DNA of 64,000 bases from Pseudoips prasinana (Eukaryota > Arthropoda > Insecta > Lepidoptera > Nolidae), in the NCBI GenBank assembly GCA_951640165.1, contig OX621254.1, positions 23,782,001 through 23,846,000 on the forward strand. Direction: 5' to 3'. The stretch's first letter is position 1. Each line of letters starts with the position of its first letter. The notes beneath the pieces are model-generated. The model ran no database searches and had not been told where the DNA came from. It saw only the letters and a list, made by a program, of their open reading frames with translations. Made by a program: the position numbers and the translations under genes. Shown here piece by piece: positions 1-9,689 of the stretch.

Positions 1-399
1 CCACATTAACCACATACGGAAGATAACGCGGAAAAACCAAAAATTTGTGCAGAATAAAAAATAATAACGAATTGAGCTTCATAAGGATTTTCATTCTAGC
101 GTGACATATCGGGTATCAAGGGTTTTTATCACTTCATTTAAATTTGGCACAATTTTTTTTCTTCTTGCAACTCTTAAATAATCAACCGATAATATGCTTT
201 GACGTTTGTGACGAAAATTGGTACCCAGCACTAGTAGATCAAAAATAACTGTCAGTTTGTTTCGTGGCGATCGTTACGAGGTAAGTGGACTCAGTTTTCG
301 GGGTATTTATCATGGATTTAGACGATATATAGCTATGATATTTATTTTGCACACAATAGGCATCTATTATGAATGCAATGAGCACAAAAAAACTAGATT

Positions 400-1330
400 C
401 GCATATATGATAGCAAATATTTTTGTTGCCGAAGTTAGAATCCATATATGGGATAATATGCAGTCGTGTTGGTCAGATATGGGATTGTATGCAGAATAAC
501 AGGAAAAAGGAGAAAGCCATATTTGGGATAGCATGTGATTGTGTCAACTTTAAGAAAAAATATTTGCATATAATTTTGAAGAAGTGGGTACAATTTTTTT
601 TGTTTCCTTAGTTTGATTAAGTTTGCTTTTTTATTTTGCACCTTACACAGTTTCTTTCCCAACAGTTCGTAAACAACAATGGCGAGACGGAAACAAGTGC
701 ATCTAGCCAACATTCCAGATGGGAGTGAAGACGAAGAGGTTTCTGATGAAGATACGGAATAGAGAAATAATCGAGGACAGGACCCGTTATATTTGTCTGA
801 GTCCGATGAAGATGGTGACGTTGAGTCAGAGTCAAATATTGAATCGGAAGACCCATTTATGTTTGAATAAAACAATAAATTGCTATATGTATATCATGTA
901 CAGTAATTTACGTATAAGCCTAGATTTTGGTAAAGGTTCCTTATGAAAACTCTAGTTCCTACTATTTTTAATAAATAAAATAAAACATAAATAAATATGA
1001 GCGTTTTTCTAATTTAATTCCATCTCTCCCTACAAGTATGCAATCTATCATCAGCCTATGGCAGCATTCTTGCTATACCCGACATACCTACTTTCTCATT
1101 TTGATCTTCAATTTTTATTTCTCCATTTCTGCATACAATGGCATATTTGGCGAACTTGATAACAAACATAGAACTGCATTCAATGCCATATTTGGCAATA
1201 ATAGTTTTTTAAATATATTTAAAAAAATTGTAACGATAGATTTTTTTTATTATTTTTCATGGTCTTTCTAGGGGTCCATACTACGTCATATTTTTTTTCA
1301 TCCCAATAAAAAAATCTATGCAGTAAGGGG
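400..1330. mobile_element. piggyBac-like transposon remnant (right end)
   Basis: The right end is GGGG followed by TTAA at 1331-1334, the target type of piggyBac elements, whose ends usually start with CCC. Inside it a motif like CATATTTGGGATAATGCA recurs in both orientations (about 390-530 and 1130-1205), as expected of subterminal transposase-binding repeats. A short acidic reading frame at 679-870 resembles a piggyBac transposase N-terminus. The left end and the catalytic domain are not visible, so this is an internally deleted or truncated copy. The left border is a guess. Confidence 0.45.
679..870 (+). pseudogene. Acidic N-terminal fragment of a piggyBac-like transposase, broken by a stop
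   Basis: The frame opens at ATG 679 with a basic start (MARRKQ) and then runs of Asp, Glu and Ser. It stops at TAG 760-762 after 27 codons and continues open in the same frame for another 35 codons to TAA 868-870, again rich in Asp, Glu and Ser. An acidic, serine-rich N-terminus ahead of the DDD catalytic domain is usual in piggyBac transposases. Here the catalytic domain is absent and the window turns into AT-rich terminal sequence. It may instead be any acidic leader peptide; the call relies on the TTAA end 460 bp downstream. Confidence 0.4.
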
Positions 1331-1466
1331 TTAAAGTCCCACCCGCCTGCTAAGCTAATGCATCAAAATATATTATACTAAAAACTATCGAAAGTCTTTA
1401 AAAATTAACCTAAACATAAAGTTTAAGGCAAATCCAAGACAAAAACTTATCAATAATAAAGAAACA

Positions 1467-1773
1467 TCTATACATTTAATAAAATCGTAGGAACGTCAAA
1501 ACTATACATTGAATATTTTTTTAAAAGGTTACTTGGGGCGTGATCTACAATCGATATCGAAGCCAAAAATATAGTTAATAGAATTTTTGTCTGTTTGTCT
1601 GTATGTATGTCCGGGCTAAACTCAAAAAGTACTGCATTTCTTCAAATTTTGCATGAATATTACTAAAAGGTCGGGTCAACATATAGGCTTTATATTATCA
1701 CGCTATCACCTACGGGTAGGAGTTATGATAATTTATAAAATTAAACGCGGGTAAAACCGCGGGGCACAGCTCG
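1467..1773 (+). mobile_element. Non-autonomous Helitron, subfamily B
   Basis: The copy starts with TC (TCTATACATTTAATAAAATC), and its 3' end carries the hairpin GCGGGTAAAACCGC followed by GGGGCACAGCTCG, close to the CTAG(T) end of Helitrons. It is flanked by A and T, the usual Helitron target dinucleotide. The same 300-bp sequence recurs at 3,385, 13,449 and 16,886. No coding capacity. Confidence 0.6.
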
Positions 1774-1820
1774 TTTAAAATAAAAATTTAAGATTGAAAT
1801 TTTTCAAGATAACCTCATTA

Positions 1821-1935
1821 AGATAAATACATTTTATTCGAAACCAGAGGTATATGATACATGAGAAAAGAATAACAGTACAAACATGTACACCAGGCGG
1901 TCTTATCGCACTCAGTGATCTCTTCCAGACAACTT
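1821..1935 (-). repeat. LINE 3' tail fragment (BMC1/Jockey-like)
   Basis: On the minus strand this holds the sequence around TGATCTCTTCCAG / GCGATAAGACCGCC that precedes the terminal AATAAA region of BMC1-type Jockey LINEs of Lepidoptera. Related tails occur at 22,800, 25,165 and 44,355. The family name comes from memory of the consensus, not a search. Confidence 0.4.
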
Positions 1936-2149
1936 TAGAATGGACAAGAGAAGATGAGTATTAAAAAGAGAGGGTAGTGCAACACGTATTAGAGAATATA
2001 TGGAAAAAAGGGCGAAAAATAATAAGTTATGTAAAATGATAGTTTTAGTTTGTACGTAGTTTTAATCTATTTCCAATATCTATGTTTGTATAGTTTTAAT
2101 TTATTTATTACATTTATAGTTAGTTATTTTAAAAAGACAACAAAAAAAA

Positions 2150-2745
2150 ACCGGCCAAGTGCGAGACGGACTCGCACATGAAGGGTTCCGTAGCAGCAAG
2201 TATTTTAGTTGATTAAATAAAAGGTAAATTGCGATTTACGGTTTATGACGTATTCAAAAAAACTACTTGCTAGATCTCGTTCAAACCAATTTTCGTTGTT
2301 AGTTTACATGATAATGTACATCATATATTTGTTTTAGTTTTATCATTCTCTTGTTTTAGAAGTTACAGGGGGGGGACATTCATTTTTCCACTTTGGAAGT
2401 GTCTCTCGCGCAAACTATTCAGTTTAGAAAAAAATGATATTAGAAACCTCAATATCATTTTTGAAGGCCTATTCATAGACACCCCACATGTATTGGTACG
2501 ATCAAAAAAAAGTTTTTGAGTTCCAGTTCTATGTATGGCGACCCCCAACATTATTGTTCTTTTTCTATTTTTGTGTAAAAATCTTAATGCGGTTCACAGA
2601 ATACACCTATTTACCAAGTTTCAGCAGCACAGCTCTTATAGTCTCGGAATAAAGTGGCTGTGACATACGGACGGACAGACAGACAGACATGACGCTATCT
2701 ATAGGGGTTCCGTTTTTTGCCATTTGGCTACGGAACCCTAAAAAG
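2150..2745 (+). repeat. Dispersed retroposon-like repeat with A-rich end
   Basis: Begins CCGGCCAAGTGCGAGACGG and ends GGCTACGGAACCCTAAAAA, with a matching GGGTTCCGTAG near its start, so its two ends can pair. A direct repeat AAAAAGACAACAA lies just outside both sides (about 2131 and 2770) and looks like a target duplication. A fragment of the same family sits near 16,845-16,880 in reverse. No coding frame. This repeat is common in Lepidoptera; its class is uncertain. Confidence 0.5.
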
Positions 2746-2829
2746 GGCGTAAAATAATAGGATAGGTAAAAAGACAACAATAAAAATTGACAAAGGAACC
2801 TTCTGTAGGGAATGAACCGCTATGGAGTG

Positions 2830-2945
2830 GTTTACTTTACAAACATTTTATTTCCTCAGAAGAACTATTTATGGGTTAAAAAAAGCGAACCCAGGACATG
2901 AATTGGCAAGACAACTATCTTAGCTGTTGCGCCACACGTGCACGT
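2830..2945 (-). repeat. SINE family S3 fragment (tRNA-headed)
   Basis: Minus strand reads CGTGTGGCGCAACAGCTAAG (box A region), a degenerate GGGTTCGC box B, then the body seen complete at 54,228-54,430. Truncated and diverged. Confidence 0.5.
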
Positions 2946-3138
2946 TCATCTTGTTAATAAAAATACTAATTATGTTGTTAATTAGTGTGTTTATAATCTG
3001 TGAGTATTTATGACAATGACAGGTAGTATAATTCTAATGATTAATATGATAGAATTTTCATGGGTTATAAAACAAATAATGTTAATTTCATATAATTTTC
3101 AGTTTGTATATTCACGTTTATTTTTCATATTTACACAG

Positions 3139-3256
3139 CCAACATTCTGTAATGAATCAGAAAAAAATCATACTGTTATAATTTTATCTAACCCAAGTGA
3201 ATCACCAACAATAGATGGATCCCCGCTGGCGTTCGGCGGCCGCTACCGCAGCCAAC
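3139..3256 (+). CDS. Isolated candidate exon of an unidentified host gene
   Basis: A 118-bp block framed by a strong acceptor (pyrimidine-rich tract ending TTTACACAG at 3130-3138) and a donor GTACGC at 3257. It encodes 39 residues and one base (phase 0 in, phase 1 out): CNESEKNH, then a Ser/Pro-rich stretch, then DGSPLAFGGRYRSQ. Its second half is far more GC-rich (NotI- and BamHI-like sites) than anything around it, as expected of a conserved exon in an AT-rich intron. Repeats flank it on both sides: a SINE fragment at 2,945 and a Helitron at 3,385. I do not recognise the protein. It could also be a fragment of a repeat. Confidence 0.45.
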
Positions 3257-3384
3257 GTACGCTAGTGATCTCTGTTCTATCCTAACCTGACCTAAATGTT
3301 ATGCTTCATGGCATTATCTCATCAGTTGTAACAAAAATATACAAATCAAAACAGAAATTTCTAAATTCTTCTTTATATTAAACA

Positions 3385-3674
3385 CTAGCTGTGCCCCGCG
3401 GTTTTACTCGCGTAAATTTTATAAATTATCACAGCTCCTCCCCAGTAGGTGATAGCGTGATAATATGTAGCCTATATGTTACGTACAAAATTTGAAGTAA
3501 ATCCATCCAATACTTTTTGAGTTTAGCCCGGACATGCATACAGACAAACAGACAATAATTCTAAAAACTATATTTTTGGCTACATTGTCGATTTTAGATC
3601 ACCCCCAAGTATCCTTTTTTAAAAATATTCGATGTACAGTTTAGACTTTCTTACGATTTTATTATATGTATAGA
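3385..3674 (-). mobile_element. Non-autonomous Helitron, subfamily B
   Basis: Reverse copy of the 1,467 element: CTAGCTGTGCCCCGCGG at the left (3' end with hairpin) and ...TATGTATAGA at the right (5' TC end), flanked by A and T. About 290 bp, complete. Confidence 0.65.
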
Positions 3675-4165
3675 TTACTTAGAGATTTTGAATATTTATG
3701 TTCATAAAACCATATACGATTGGGTAAATTTAAATTATATTATTTCAAACATTGCTTTATAATATGTACTTTCAGTGCCGTAATATCTCACCTTGAAAAG
3801 GTCGTATAAGCGAATTCTGTAAGTGTAGTGCAATTTGCCAAACACGCAAATGGCACCGTACCACCGAGTGATGTGGTTGAAGTTAGTATCGATTAGTACA
3901 TATAATAGAACTATAGGAATCTAAAAAGGTCGTGGGTTACGAAACTATATTTTTTTTAAGTGAAAACTTCTTTAACGGCGAAAAGACGTAGGATCTTTTT
4001 TTTTTTATTCACCGTTTATACACTCAAATCACCGCAGCATATTTTTCTTAATTGTGTTAGATTTTTTTGAGCCGACTGCCTAACCAAGGTCAGTTCTATT
4101 TTTAAAATTTATTCGCACGATATCGAGGGAAGCAATTATTATGAGTTTGCCAGCTAAAGGTAGGA

Positions 4166-4170
4166 AGTAG
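4166..4170. other. Target-site duplication (left), AGTAG
   Basis: AGTAG directly precedes the left LTR and is repeated at 9104-9108 directly after the right LTR. The empty site at 41,525-41,535 has a single copy in the same context. Confidence 0.9.
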
Positions 4171-4363
4171 TTTGCCAAATGATTTGGCAAGAGTAATAAT
4201 GAGACAACAAGATGGTATTTTAGTCTGATTTATTTAAGATATAAAAAGGGTTTAAATACTAATGTTGTACGTGTAAAATACTGTCTTATTTTATCGCTAA
4301 GCTTAATCAATAAATGTGCCTTATCTAAATACGTGATATTATGTGCGATATACAGTCGCTACA
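4171..4363 (-). repeat. 3' LTR
   Basis: 193 bp, reading TGTAGCGACTG...TTTGGCAAA on the element strand. It contains TTTATAT and AATAAA on that strand. It differs from the other LTR at about two bases (for example T/C at 4194 and G/C near 4345). Confidence 0.93.
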
Positions 4364-4367
4364 TATA

Positions 4368-4377
4368 CACCCCCTTT
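4368..4377 (-). other. Polypurine tract
   Basis: On the element strand AAAGGGGG lies a few bases upstream of the 3' LTR, where plus-strand DNA priming is expected. Confidence 0.7.
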
Positions 4378-4393
4378 AAAAAAATATATATTA

Positions 4394-4448
4394 GGTCTTT
4401 ACCTATGAAATTTTTTCATACAAAACGGCAATTTCATAGGTAAAGACC
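4394..4448. mobile_element. Tiny palindromic MITE in the LTR element's 3' region
   Basis: TA-flanked 55-bp hairpin: GGTCTTTACCTATGAAATT and its exact reverse complement, 17-base loop. Flanking TA on both sides fits a Tc1/mariner-type target duplication. It lies between the small 3' ORF and the polypurine tract. Confidence 0.6.
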
Positions 4449-4643
4449 TATTATTTATAATTCCTATCATTGATTAAAAATATACAGTAATGTTTTAAAT
4501 TAGTAATAATAACATAATATGTAACTAGTGACCGTAACCTTGCTGATGCAGAATATAATAAAAATTGCTGATGTTGTTTTGACACATTACACTGCCTTGG
4601 TCGATGCACTTGGTTTGTGCAAGCATATGCGCCATGACCTAGG

Positions 4644-4880
4644 TTAACCGTGGCATTTGTGTTGATTATTTCCCGCAAGCGTTTTCACTCTCCTGTCCAC
4701 GGCCTTGAGAACTCCGTAGAGTAGGAGGATGCCCAGGGTGATTATAATTTGGCCTATTGCGATGTTTCTTGTCCACCGTAGCTCTTCCAGGATAAGGCTT
4801 CTTAGTTGGTTGGCTTCATTTTGGTTTAAGCAGCTGTCGGAGTTGTAGACGATTTGGTCTTTGGAGCTTTGGTTGCCCAT
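4644..4880 (-). CDS. Small 3' ORF of the LTR element, predicted myristoylated membrane protein
   Basis: A 78-codon ORF starting 79 bp after the end of pol. It begins MGNQSSK, which fits the N-myristoylation pattern (Gly2, Ser6, Lys7). A polar middle with LRSLILEELRW follows, then one strongly hydrophobic segment (about residues 40-59, IIITLGILLLYGVL) and a short basic tail (DRRVK). This suggests a lipid- and membrane-anchored protein. It stands where some retroelements carry an env or accessory gene, but it is too short and lacks Cys pairs or a signal peptide, so it is not a typical envelope. It could be read from a spliced or readthrough mRNA. Function unknown; conservation in related elements would decide whether it is real. 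Confidence 0.5.
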   Translation of the reverse strand: MGNQSSKDQIVYNSDSCLNQNEANQLRSLILEELRWTRNIAIGQIIITLGILLLYGVLKAVDRRVKTLAGNNQHKCHG

Positions 4881-4959
4881 TGTTCTTTCGGAGATGCTGG
4901 CGATGAATGATGGCGTTTGTTAAAACACCGTGGGTATTTAAATGGGCAGAATACTTGCG

Positions 4960-7900
4960 TCAGCGAATACCGAATCGTACTACGGGTTTAACTGTCCGTC
5001 CTGACTTCGTGATGTACGTGTTCGGATTGTTTGATTTAATTTCTGAGGTAGGCACGTTTATAGTTTCACTGTTGATAACAAATGCTGGTTTTAATCTGTC
5101 TATTGATATTATTGTTTCCTTATCTCCAATCTTAATGGCATATGCTTTGTTCATTCTTTTTGTCACTGGGAAAGGTCCTTCATAGGGGGGTGTTAGACTT
5201 TTTTTTATTCTGTCGCATCGCACAAATACGTGTGAGCATTCCTTGAGCTCGGGATGAATGAAAATTGCTCGGCTTTGCTTCTTACGTTTTGGTACTGATA
5301 TCATATGACTGATGTCCTTTTGAATATTTTTAACTAATTCTTCGTATGTAGAAGGTTGGTGTGATGATTCGAAAAAATCCCCAGGGAGTCTTATAGACGC
5401 ACCGTATGTCATCTCTACTGCGCTATATCCTGTATCTTCGCGTACACAACTTCGCAAACCAAGTAGAACCGTAGGAATTTCTTTCATCCAATTAGCGTTA
5501 GATCCTTTTGTCATGAGCGCTGCTTTTAAGGTTCTATGAAATCTCTCTATCATTCCATTTGCTTGTGGGTGATAAGGCGTTATCCTAATTTTGTATACTC
5601 CTAAAAATTGTGAAAGTGACTCAAATATTCTTGATTCAAATTGTCGACCTTGATCCGTCGTAATGCGTAATGGGCATCCGAACCTTGATATCCATGTTTC
5701 ATATAGTGCGTGGGCTATCCTTTCGGCGGTGATATCTTCAACCGGAATTACTTCCGGCCATGAAGTACAACGATCTATGATTGTAATTAAATATCGTTTT
5801 CCTTCCGAAATAGGGAGAGGACCCACAATATCCATGTGCAAATGTTCGAACCGTTGCGATGGCATGAAGTTGCCAACAGGTGATATTGTGTGGCGTTGTA
5901 TTTTTGATTTCTGGCAAGCTATGCACGATTTACACCAGTTATTGATATCTTTGTTCATACATGATCATAAATATCTTTGAGTTATCAATTTTCTAGTAGT
6001 TTTCTTCCCAGGATGACTCAGTCCATAAATGACGTCAAAAACTTGTCTTCGAAATTTTTCTGGTAAATAAGGACGATTTTTTCCAGTAGATGTGTCGCAG
6101 CTGATGCTTTGTGTAGAACCCGGAAGCATGATGTTATTAAATTTCAAATTCTTATTGTCACGAAGTCTAATTAATTCTTGGTCATTCAGTTGGCATCGCG
6201 CTAAGTCAGCATAATTAAATGGTGATGGCATATCAATTTGTTCTATACGTGATAGTGCGTCTGCAACAATATTATCACGTCCGCTAATGTGTTGAATATT
6301 GGTGCAATATTGCGAAATGAAATCTAATTGACGTACTCGCCGTGGCGTATCATTCGATGATGGTTTTTGAGAAAATGCGTAAGTCAAAGGTCGGTGATCA
6401 GTGAAAATTGTAAACTTTCTTCCTTCAATTAACCTTTGAAAATGCTTGACTGCCATATATACTCCGAGCAACTCTCTATCGAATGTTGAGTATTTTTGTT
6501 GAGTTATACTTAACTTTTTAGAGAAAAATCCTAATGGTTCCCAATTACGTCCAGACTTTTGTTGTAGAACCGCGCCAACACAGGTAGAACTGGCATCCGT
6601 CATAAGGGCCAGTGGGGCGGTGCGGGAGGGATGAACTGTTGATACTGCGTTCAAAATGTTTTCCTTGCATTTATCAAAAGCTTTTTCGGCCTCTGTTGTC
6701 CAAGGAATAGGAGAATTATCGTTCTTTTTTTTAGAGTCGTGCAGATAGTCGTTTAGAATGTTTTGATAGTCAGCGGCGTGTGGAAGGTTATTTCTATAAA
6801 AATTAATCATGCCTAAAAATCTCCTTAATTCTTTAGTCTTTGGCTTAGGTAATTCCATAATTGCCTTGTACTTTTCCTCAGTTGGGCATATTCCTTGGCT
6901 CGTTATATGATAACCTAAGAAATCTATTTCGCTCTTGAGAAAGTCACATTTTTCGAGATTAATAGTTACTTCATTCTCCTGTAAGCGTTTGAAAACCGTG
7001 TCCAAATGCTGATAATGCAAAAGCTCATTGTCTGAAGCTATAAGGCAATCGTCAACAAAGACGAATACGAAGTCTAAATCTCTGAATAGAGAGTCCATGA
7101 ATCGTTGGAATGTTTGCGCTGCATTGCGTAGACCAAAAGGCATTTTTAAATATTCAAAAAGTCCAAAAGGAGTGATAATGGCAGTTTTTTCCACATCTTG
7201 CACAGGAATACAGTGGTAGGCCTTCCGAATATCGATTTCGCTAAAGATTTTTTTCTTCTCTAATATATAAGTGAAATCTGTCAATCGTGGAAGTGGGTAT
7301 TTATCAGGTACAGTCACGTTATTGAGCATTCGATAATCTCCACATGGTCTCCATTCGCCATTCTTTTTCTTAACCATATATAAAGGACTGGCCCATGGGC
7401 TGTCCGAAGGGCGACAAATGCCAAGCTCCATCATATTCCGAAATTCCTTTTTGGCTGTATGATATTTATCAGGAGGTAATGGTCTTGCACGTGCTGATAC
7501 AGGCGGTCCTTTAGTGATAATGTGATGCTTAATCTTGTGTTTTGGAGTAGTGTGGAGGGAAGAAATTTTCGTAATATCCTCATATTTTTTTAAAAGTTGA
7601 GTAATGCGCCGATTGTTTCCAACGTAAATAGTCCGAATTGATTGCTGCGTCGATTTGGTCAGGGTTGCAGGCGTCGTCAGCTCAGTTACCCTGTCAATAA
7701 GTTTCCGACCAGCTATGTCGACTAATAACTTGTAATGCTCTAAAAAATCCGCGCCGATAATTGGTTGCGTTACATCGGCGATGACGAAGATCCACGTAAA
7801 ACGTCTACGTAGCCCCAAGTTTAAAATGAGTGTTTTTTCACCATATGTCTTGTTTTTTGTACCATTAGCGGCATAAAGTGTGTATTGTTCACTTTGTATA

Positions 7901-8052
7901 GATGAAGGTCTCTGTGGCTTGCTAATAACTGAAATGTTTGCTCCCGTGTCAATCAAAAATCTCATACCACTTTTTCGGTCGGTAATAGTGAGGCGGTTGG
8001 ACGGGTGAATAGCACAGAGATCCGCCGTAGTCTGTGCTTTAGTTAGTTTCCC
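4960..8052 (-). pseudogene. Pro-Pol polyprotein of the LTR element, interrupted by one in-frame TGA
   Basis: The frame is entered by -1 frameshifting at 8046-8052. From Met at 7965 the order is: protease with LIDTGA (residues 4-9); reverse transcriptase with Asp245 (SEIDIRKAY) and VDD at 304-306; RNase H with TDAS (Asp457), Glu498, TDH (Asp523) and DALSR near 569; then the start of the integrase zinc region. TGA at 5965-5967 stops it. The same frame stays open after it, and the next Met (5958) starts 332 more codons: CxxC of the zinc region, then the integrase core Asp43, Asp102, Glu138, which is exact DD35E spacing, and a C-terminal GPY/F-like module (PPYEGPF). All catalytic residues I could check are present; the single stop removes the integrase from this copy unless it is read through. 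Confidence 0.9.
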
Positions 8053-8882
8053 TGGTTCCTTGAGTTACTTTCCTGTTTCCAATCACATGGCTTAACACAT
8101 TTTTTAGCGTGTTTTCTAAATTTATCGTGGTAGAAACAAAGGTGTCTTCTTTCCCGACTGCTTGCTCTTGACCTCGATGGAGAATGTTGACGCTTATAGT
8201 AACTTGGAGTGCTGTGTCGATAGTCTCTATGATTGCGCTGAATTGTATTTAGTTCCAATTGCATTTTTGCTAATTGGGCTAATATGCAGTCCATTGCACC
8301 GTCGTCTGTTTTATTTATATTTTCGTTTACGGCTGATACCTCAGTAAGTTTTAAATTTAATAATATTTTGTCGGCAATCTGGCTCATCTTATTGACGTCC
8401 ATGTCCTCTGTGACAGCTAGAACTGTAGTAACTGATGGTGGTAAAAGTCTCAACCATAGTAGTTTGATGGTTTCATCGCCGATTTTTCCTTTACCCAAAA
8501 CTTGCATCTTGCGTAGAAGTTGTGATGGTTTTTGATCGCCGAGGTCCATTTCAGACAATAATTTTTGAAATTGACGCTGTTCTGATTCTTCATAGCAGTC
8601 GATTAGACGTTCCTTGATGGTCTTATACTTTGATGTAGATGGCGGGCAGGTAATAAGGTCACTAACCTGTAGTATTTCTTCCTTGGATAGCTTCGCCACC
8701 ACCGTATAATACTTGTAATCGTCGCCTTGCTTCTGTGGTGCTAATATGGCTTCGAGTTGTGTAAACCATAATCTGGGTTGGTCCCTCCAAAACTCCGGAA
8801 TGCGGGACAGAATGCCGGTGCCAGCTGCTATTTCGAGTGTTTCAAGTTGGTTGCTGCTTGATTTGCACGTTGGTTGAGTCAT
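8043..8882 (-). CDS. Gag of the LTR element
   Basis: 279 codons, starting 29 bp inside the right LTR border and ending TAA at 8043-8045. The N-terminal half is capsid-like (PEFWRDQPRLWFTQLEA at about residues 30-46, the motif typical of Gag of this clade). Near the C-terminus, after an Arg/Ser-rich stretch, comes a Cys-His-Cys-Cys knuckle (C-F-Y-H ... C-V-K-P-C-D-W) in place of the usual CCHC. That CHCC form is characteristic of CsRn1-type elements. Pol follows in the -1 frame with an overlap at the stop codon. Intact as read. Confidence 0.9.
   Translation of the reverse strand: MTQPTCKSSSNQLETLEIAAGTGILSRIPEFWRDQPRLWFTQLEAILAPQKQGDDYKYYTVVAKLSKEEILQVSDLITCPPSTSKYKTIKERLIDCYEESEQRQFQKLLSEMDLGDQKPSQLLRKMQVLGKGKIGDETIKLLWLRLLPPSVTTVLAVTEDMDVNKMSQIADKILLNLKLTEVSAVNENINKTDDGAMDCILAQLAKMQLELNTIQRNHRDYRHSTPSYYKRQHSPSRSRASSRERRHLCFYHDKFRKHAKKCVKPCDWKQESNSRNQGN
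8046..8052 (-). promoter_or_regulatory. -1 ribosomal frameshift site GGGAAAC
   Basis: The last two sense codons of gag are GGA AAC, preceded by G, giving the X-XXY-YYZ heptamer GGGAAAC, immediately followed by the gag stop TAA. A -1 slip leads straight into the pol frame (GKLTKAQ...). Heptamer, register and placement all fit canonical retroviral-type -1 slippage. A downstream pseudoknot was not worked out. Confidence 0.8.
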
Positions 8883-8898
8883 GTTGTGTTTTTCTTCA

Positions 8899-8909
8899 CG
8901 GGGTCACCA
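8899..8909 (-). other. Primer-binding site, tRNA-Trp type
   Basis: On the element strand TGGTGACCCCG begins one base after the 5' LTR. It is complementary to the CCA-tailed 3' end of eukaryotic tRNA-Trp (CGGGGTCACCA), the primer known for the CsRn1 clade. Confidence 0.8.
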
Positions 8910-8910
8910 A

Positions 8911-9103
8911 TTTGCCAAATGATTTGGCAAGAGCAATAATGAGACAACAAGATGGTATTTTAGTCTGATTTATTTAAGATATAAAAAGGGTTTAAATACT
9001 AATGTTGTACGTGTAAAATACTGTCTTATTTTATCGCTAAGCTTAATCAATAAATGTGCCTTATCTAAATACGTGATATTATGTCCGATATACAGTCGCT
9101 ACA
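8911..9103 (-). repeat. 5' LTR
   Basis: 193 bp, nearly identical to 4171-4363; followed on the + strand by the second AGTAG (9104-9108). Confidence 0.93.
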
Positions 9104-9334
9104 AGTAGCATCTCCCACTCGCTACTCGGATCAAATAAACACTACTTTCCGAATGCTAGAAATGAATAAATAGTTTTATTTATATCTCACCCTCCCCCAA
9201 AGACCCGCTAGATAATTTTTTGCCGGACCATTAACTTGCAGAACTAATCATTGGGGCGTCTAAAAAGATAATTGGTTCAATTTCTAATTTAGTTCAATGA
9301 AATCGTTTACTATATTTTGCCGTAATTATATGTC

Positions 9335-9665
9335 AGTAGCTGTGCCCCGCGGTATCACCCGCGTCAAATATTATATAGTCTATGTGTTATTCTGATATAT
9401 AAGCTATATTACTACAAAGTTTCATTAATATGTGTTCTGTAGTTTTTGCGAAAAAGAGTAACAAACATTCATACTCATAAGCTTTCATATAATACTAGCT
9501 GTGCCCCGCGGTGTTACCCGCGTTAAATATTATAGATTATATATAGTCTTTGTGATATTTTGATATATAAGCTATATTACTAAATAGTTTTAAAATCTGT
9601 TCCGTAATGTATGCGTAAAAGAGTAACAAACATCACATAAGCTTTCGAATTTATAGTATTACGTA
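9335..9665 (-). mobile_element. Two adjoining Helitron subfamily A copies
   Basis: Two head-to-tail copies, about 9,335-9,494 and 9,495-9,665. Each starts with (C)TAGCTGTGCCCCGCGG plus the hairpin and ends near AAGAGTAACAAACAT...AAGCTTTC. They share internal sequence (TATAAGCTATATTACTA). The ends away from the hairpin are diverged. Confidence 0.5.
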
Positions 9666-9689
9666 CGATTTTTCTTTCAATAGTTTCTA

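Larger units (their letters stand above)
4171..9103 (-). mobile_element. Ty3/gypsy LTR retrotransposon, CsRn1/Kabuki-like
   Basis: A 4,933-bp element transcribed leftwards. It has two 193-bp LTRs that differ at about two positions, and a 5-bp target duplication AGTAG at 4166-4170 and 9104-9108. A tRNA-Trp-type primer site sits next to the right LTR and a purine tract next to the left one. Gag has a CHCC knuckle; Pol runs protease, reverse transcriptase, RNase H, integrase, the Ty3/gypsy order. The primer type and CHCC knuckle are the known marks of the CsRn1 clade, which includes Kabuki of Bombyx. The near-identical LTRs imply a recent insertion. One in-frame stop in pol makes this copy defective. 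No env-like gene is seen; a 78-codon ORF follows pol. Confidence 0.93.
3955..9235. repeat. Repeat X copy 1, split by the LTR element
   Basis: The flanks 3,955-4,170 and 9,104-9,235 together match the uninterrupted copy at 41,255-41,660 (shared GTGAAAACTTCTT, GAGGGAAGCAATTA, GTAGCATCT and AACACTACTTTCCGA). This shows the state of the site before the LTR element inserted. Class unknown; no coding frame. Confidence 0.65.

Noticed and set aside
5663..5980. + strand 105-codon frame over pol
   Set aside because: Shadow of the integrase coding sequence.
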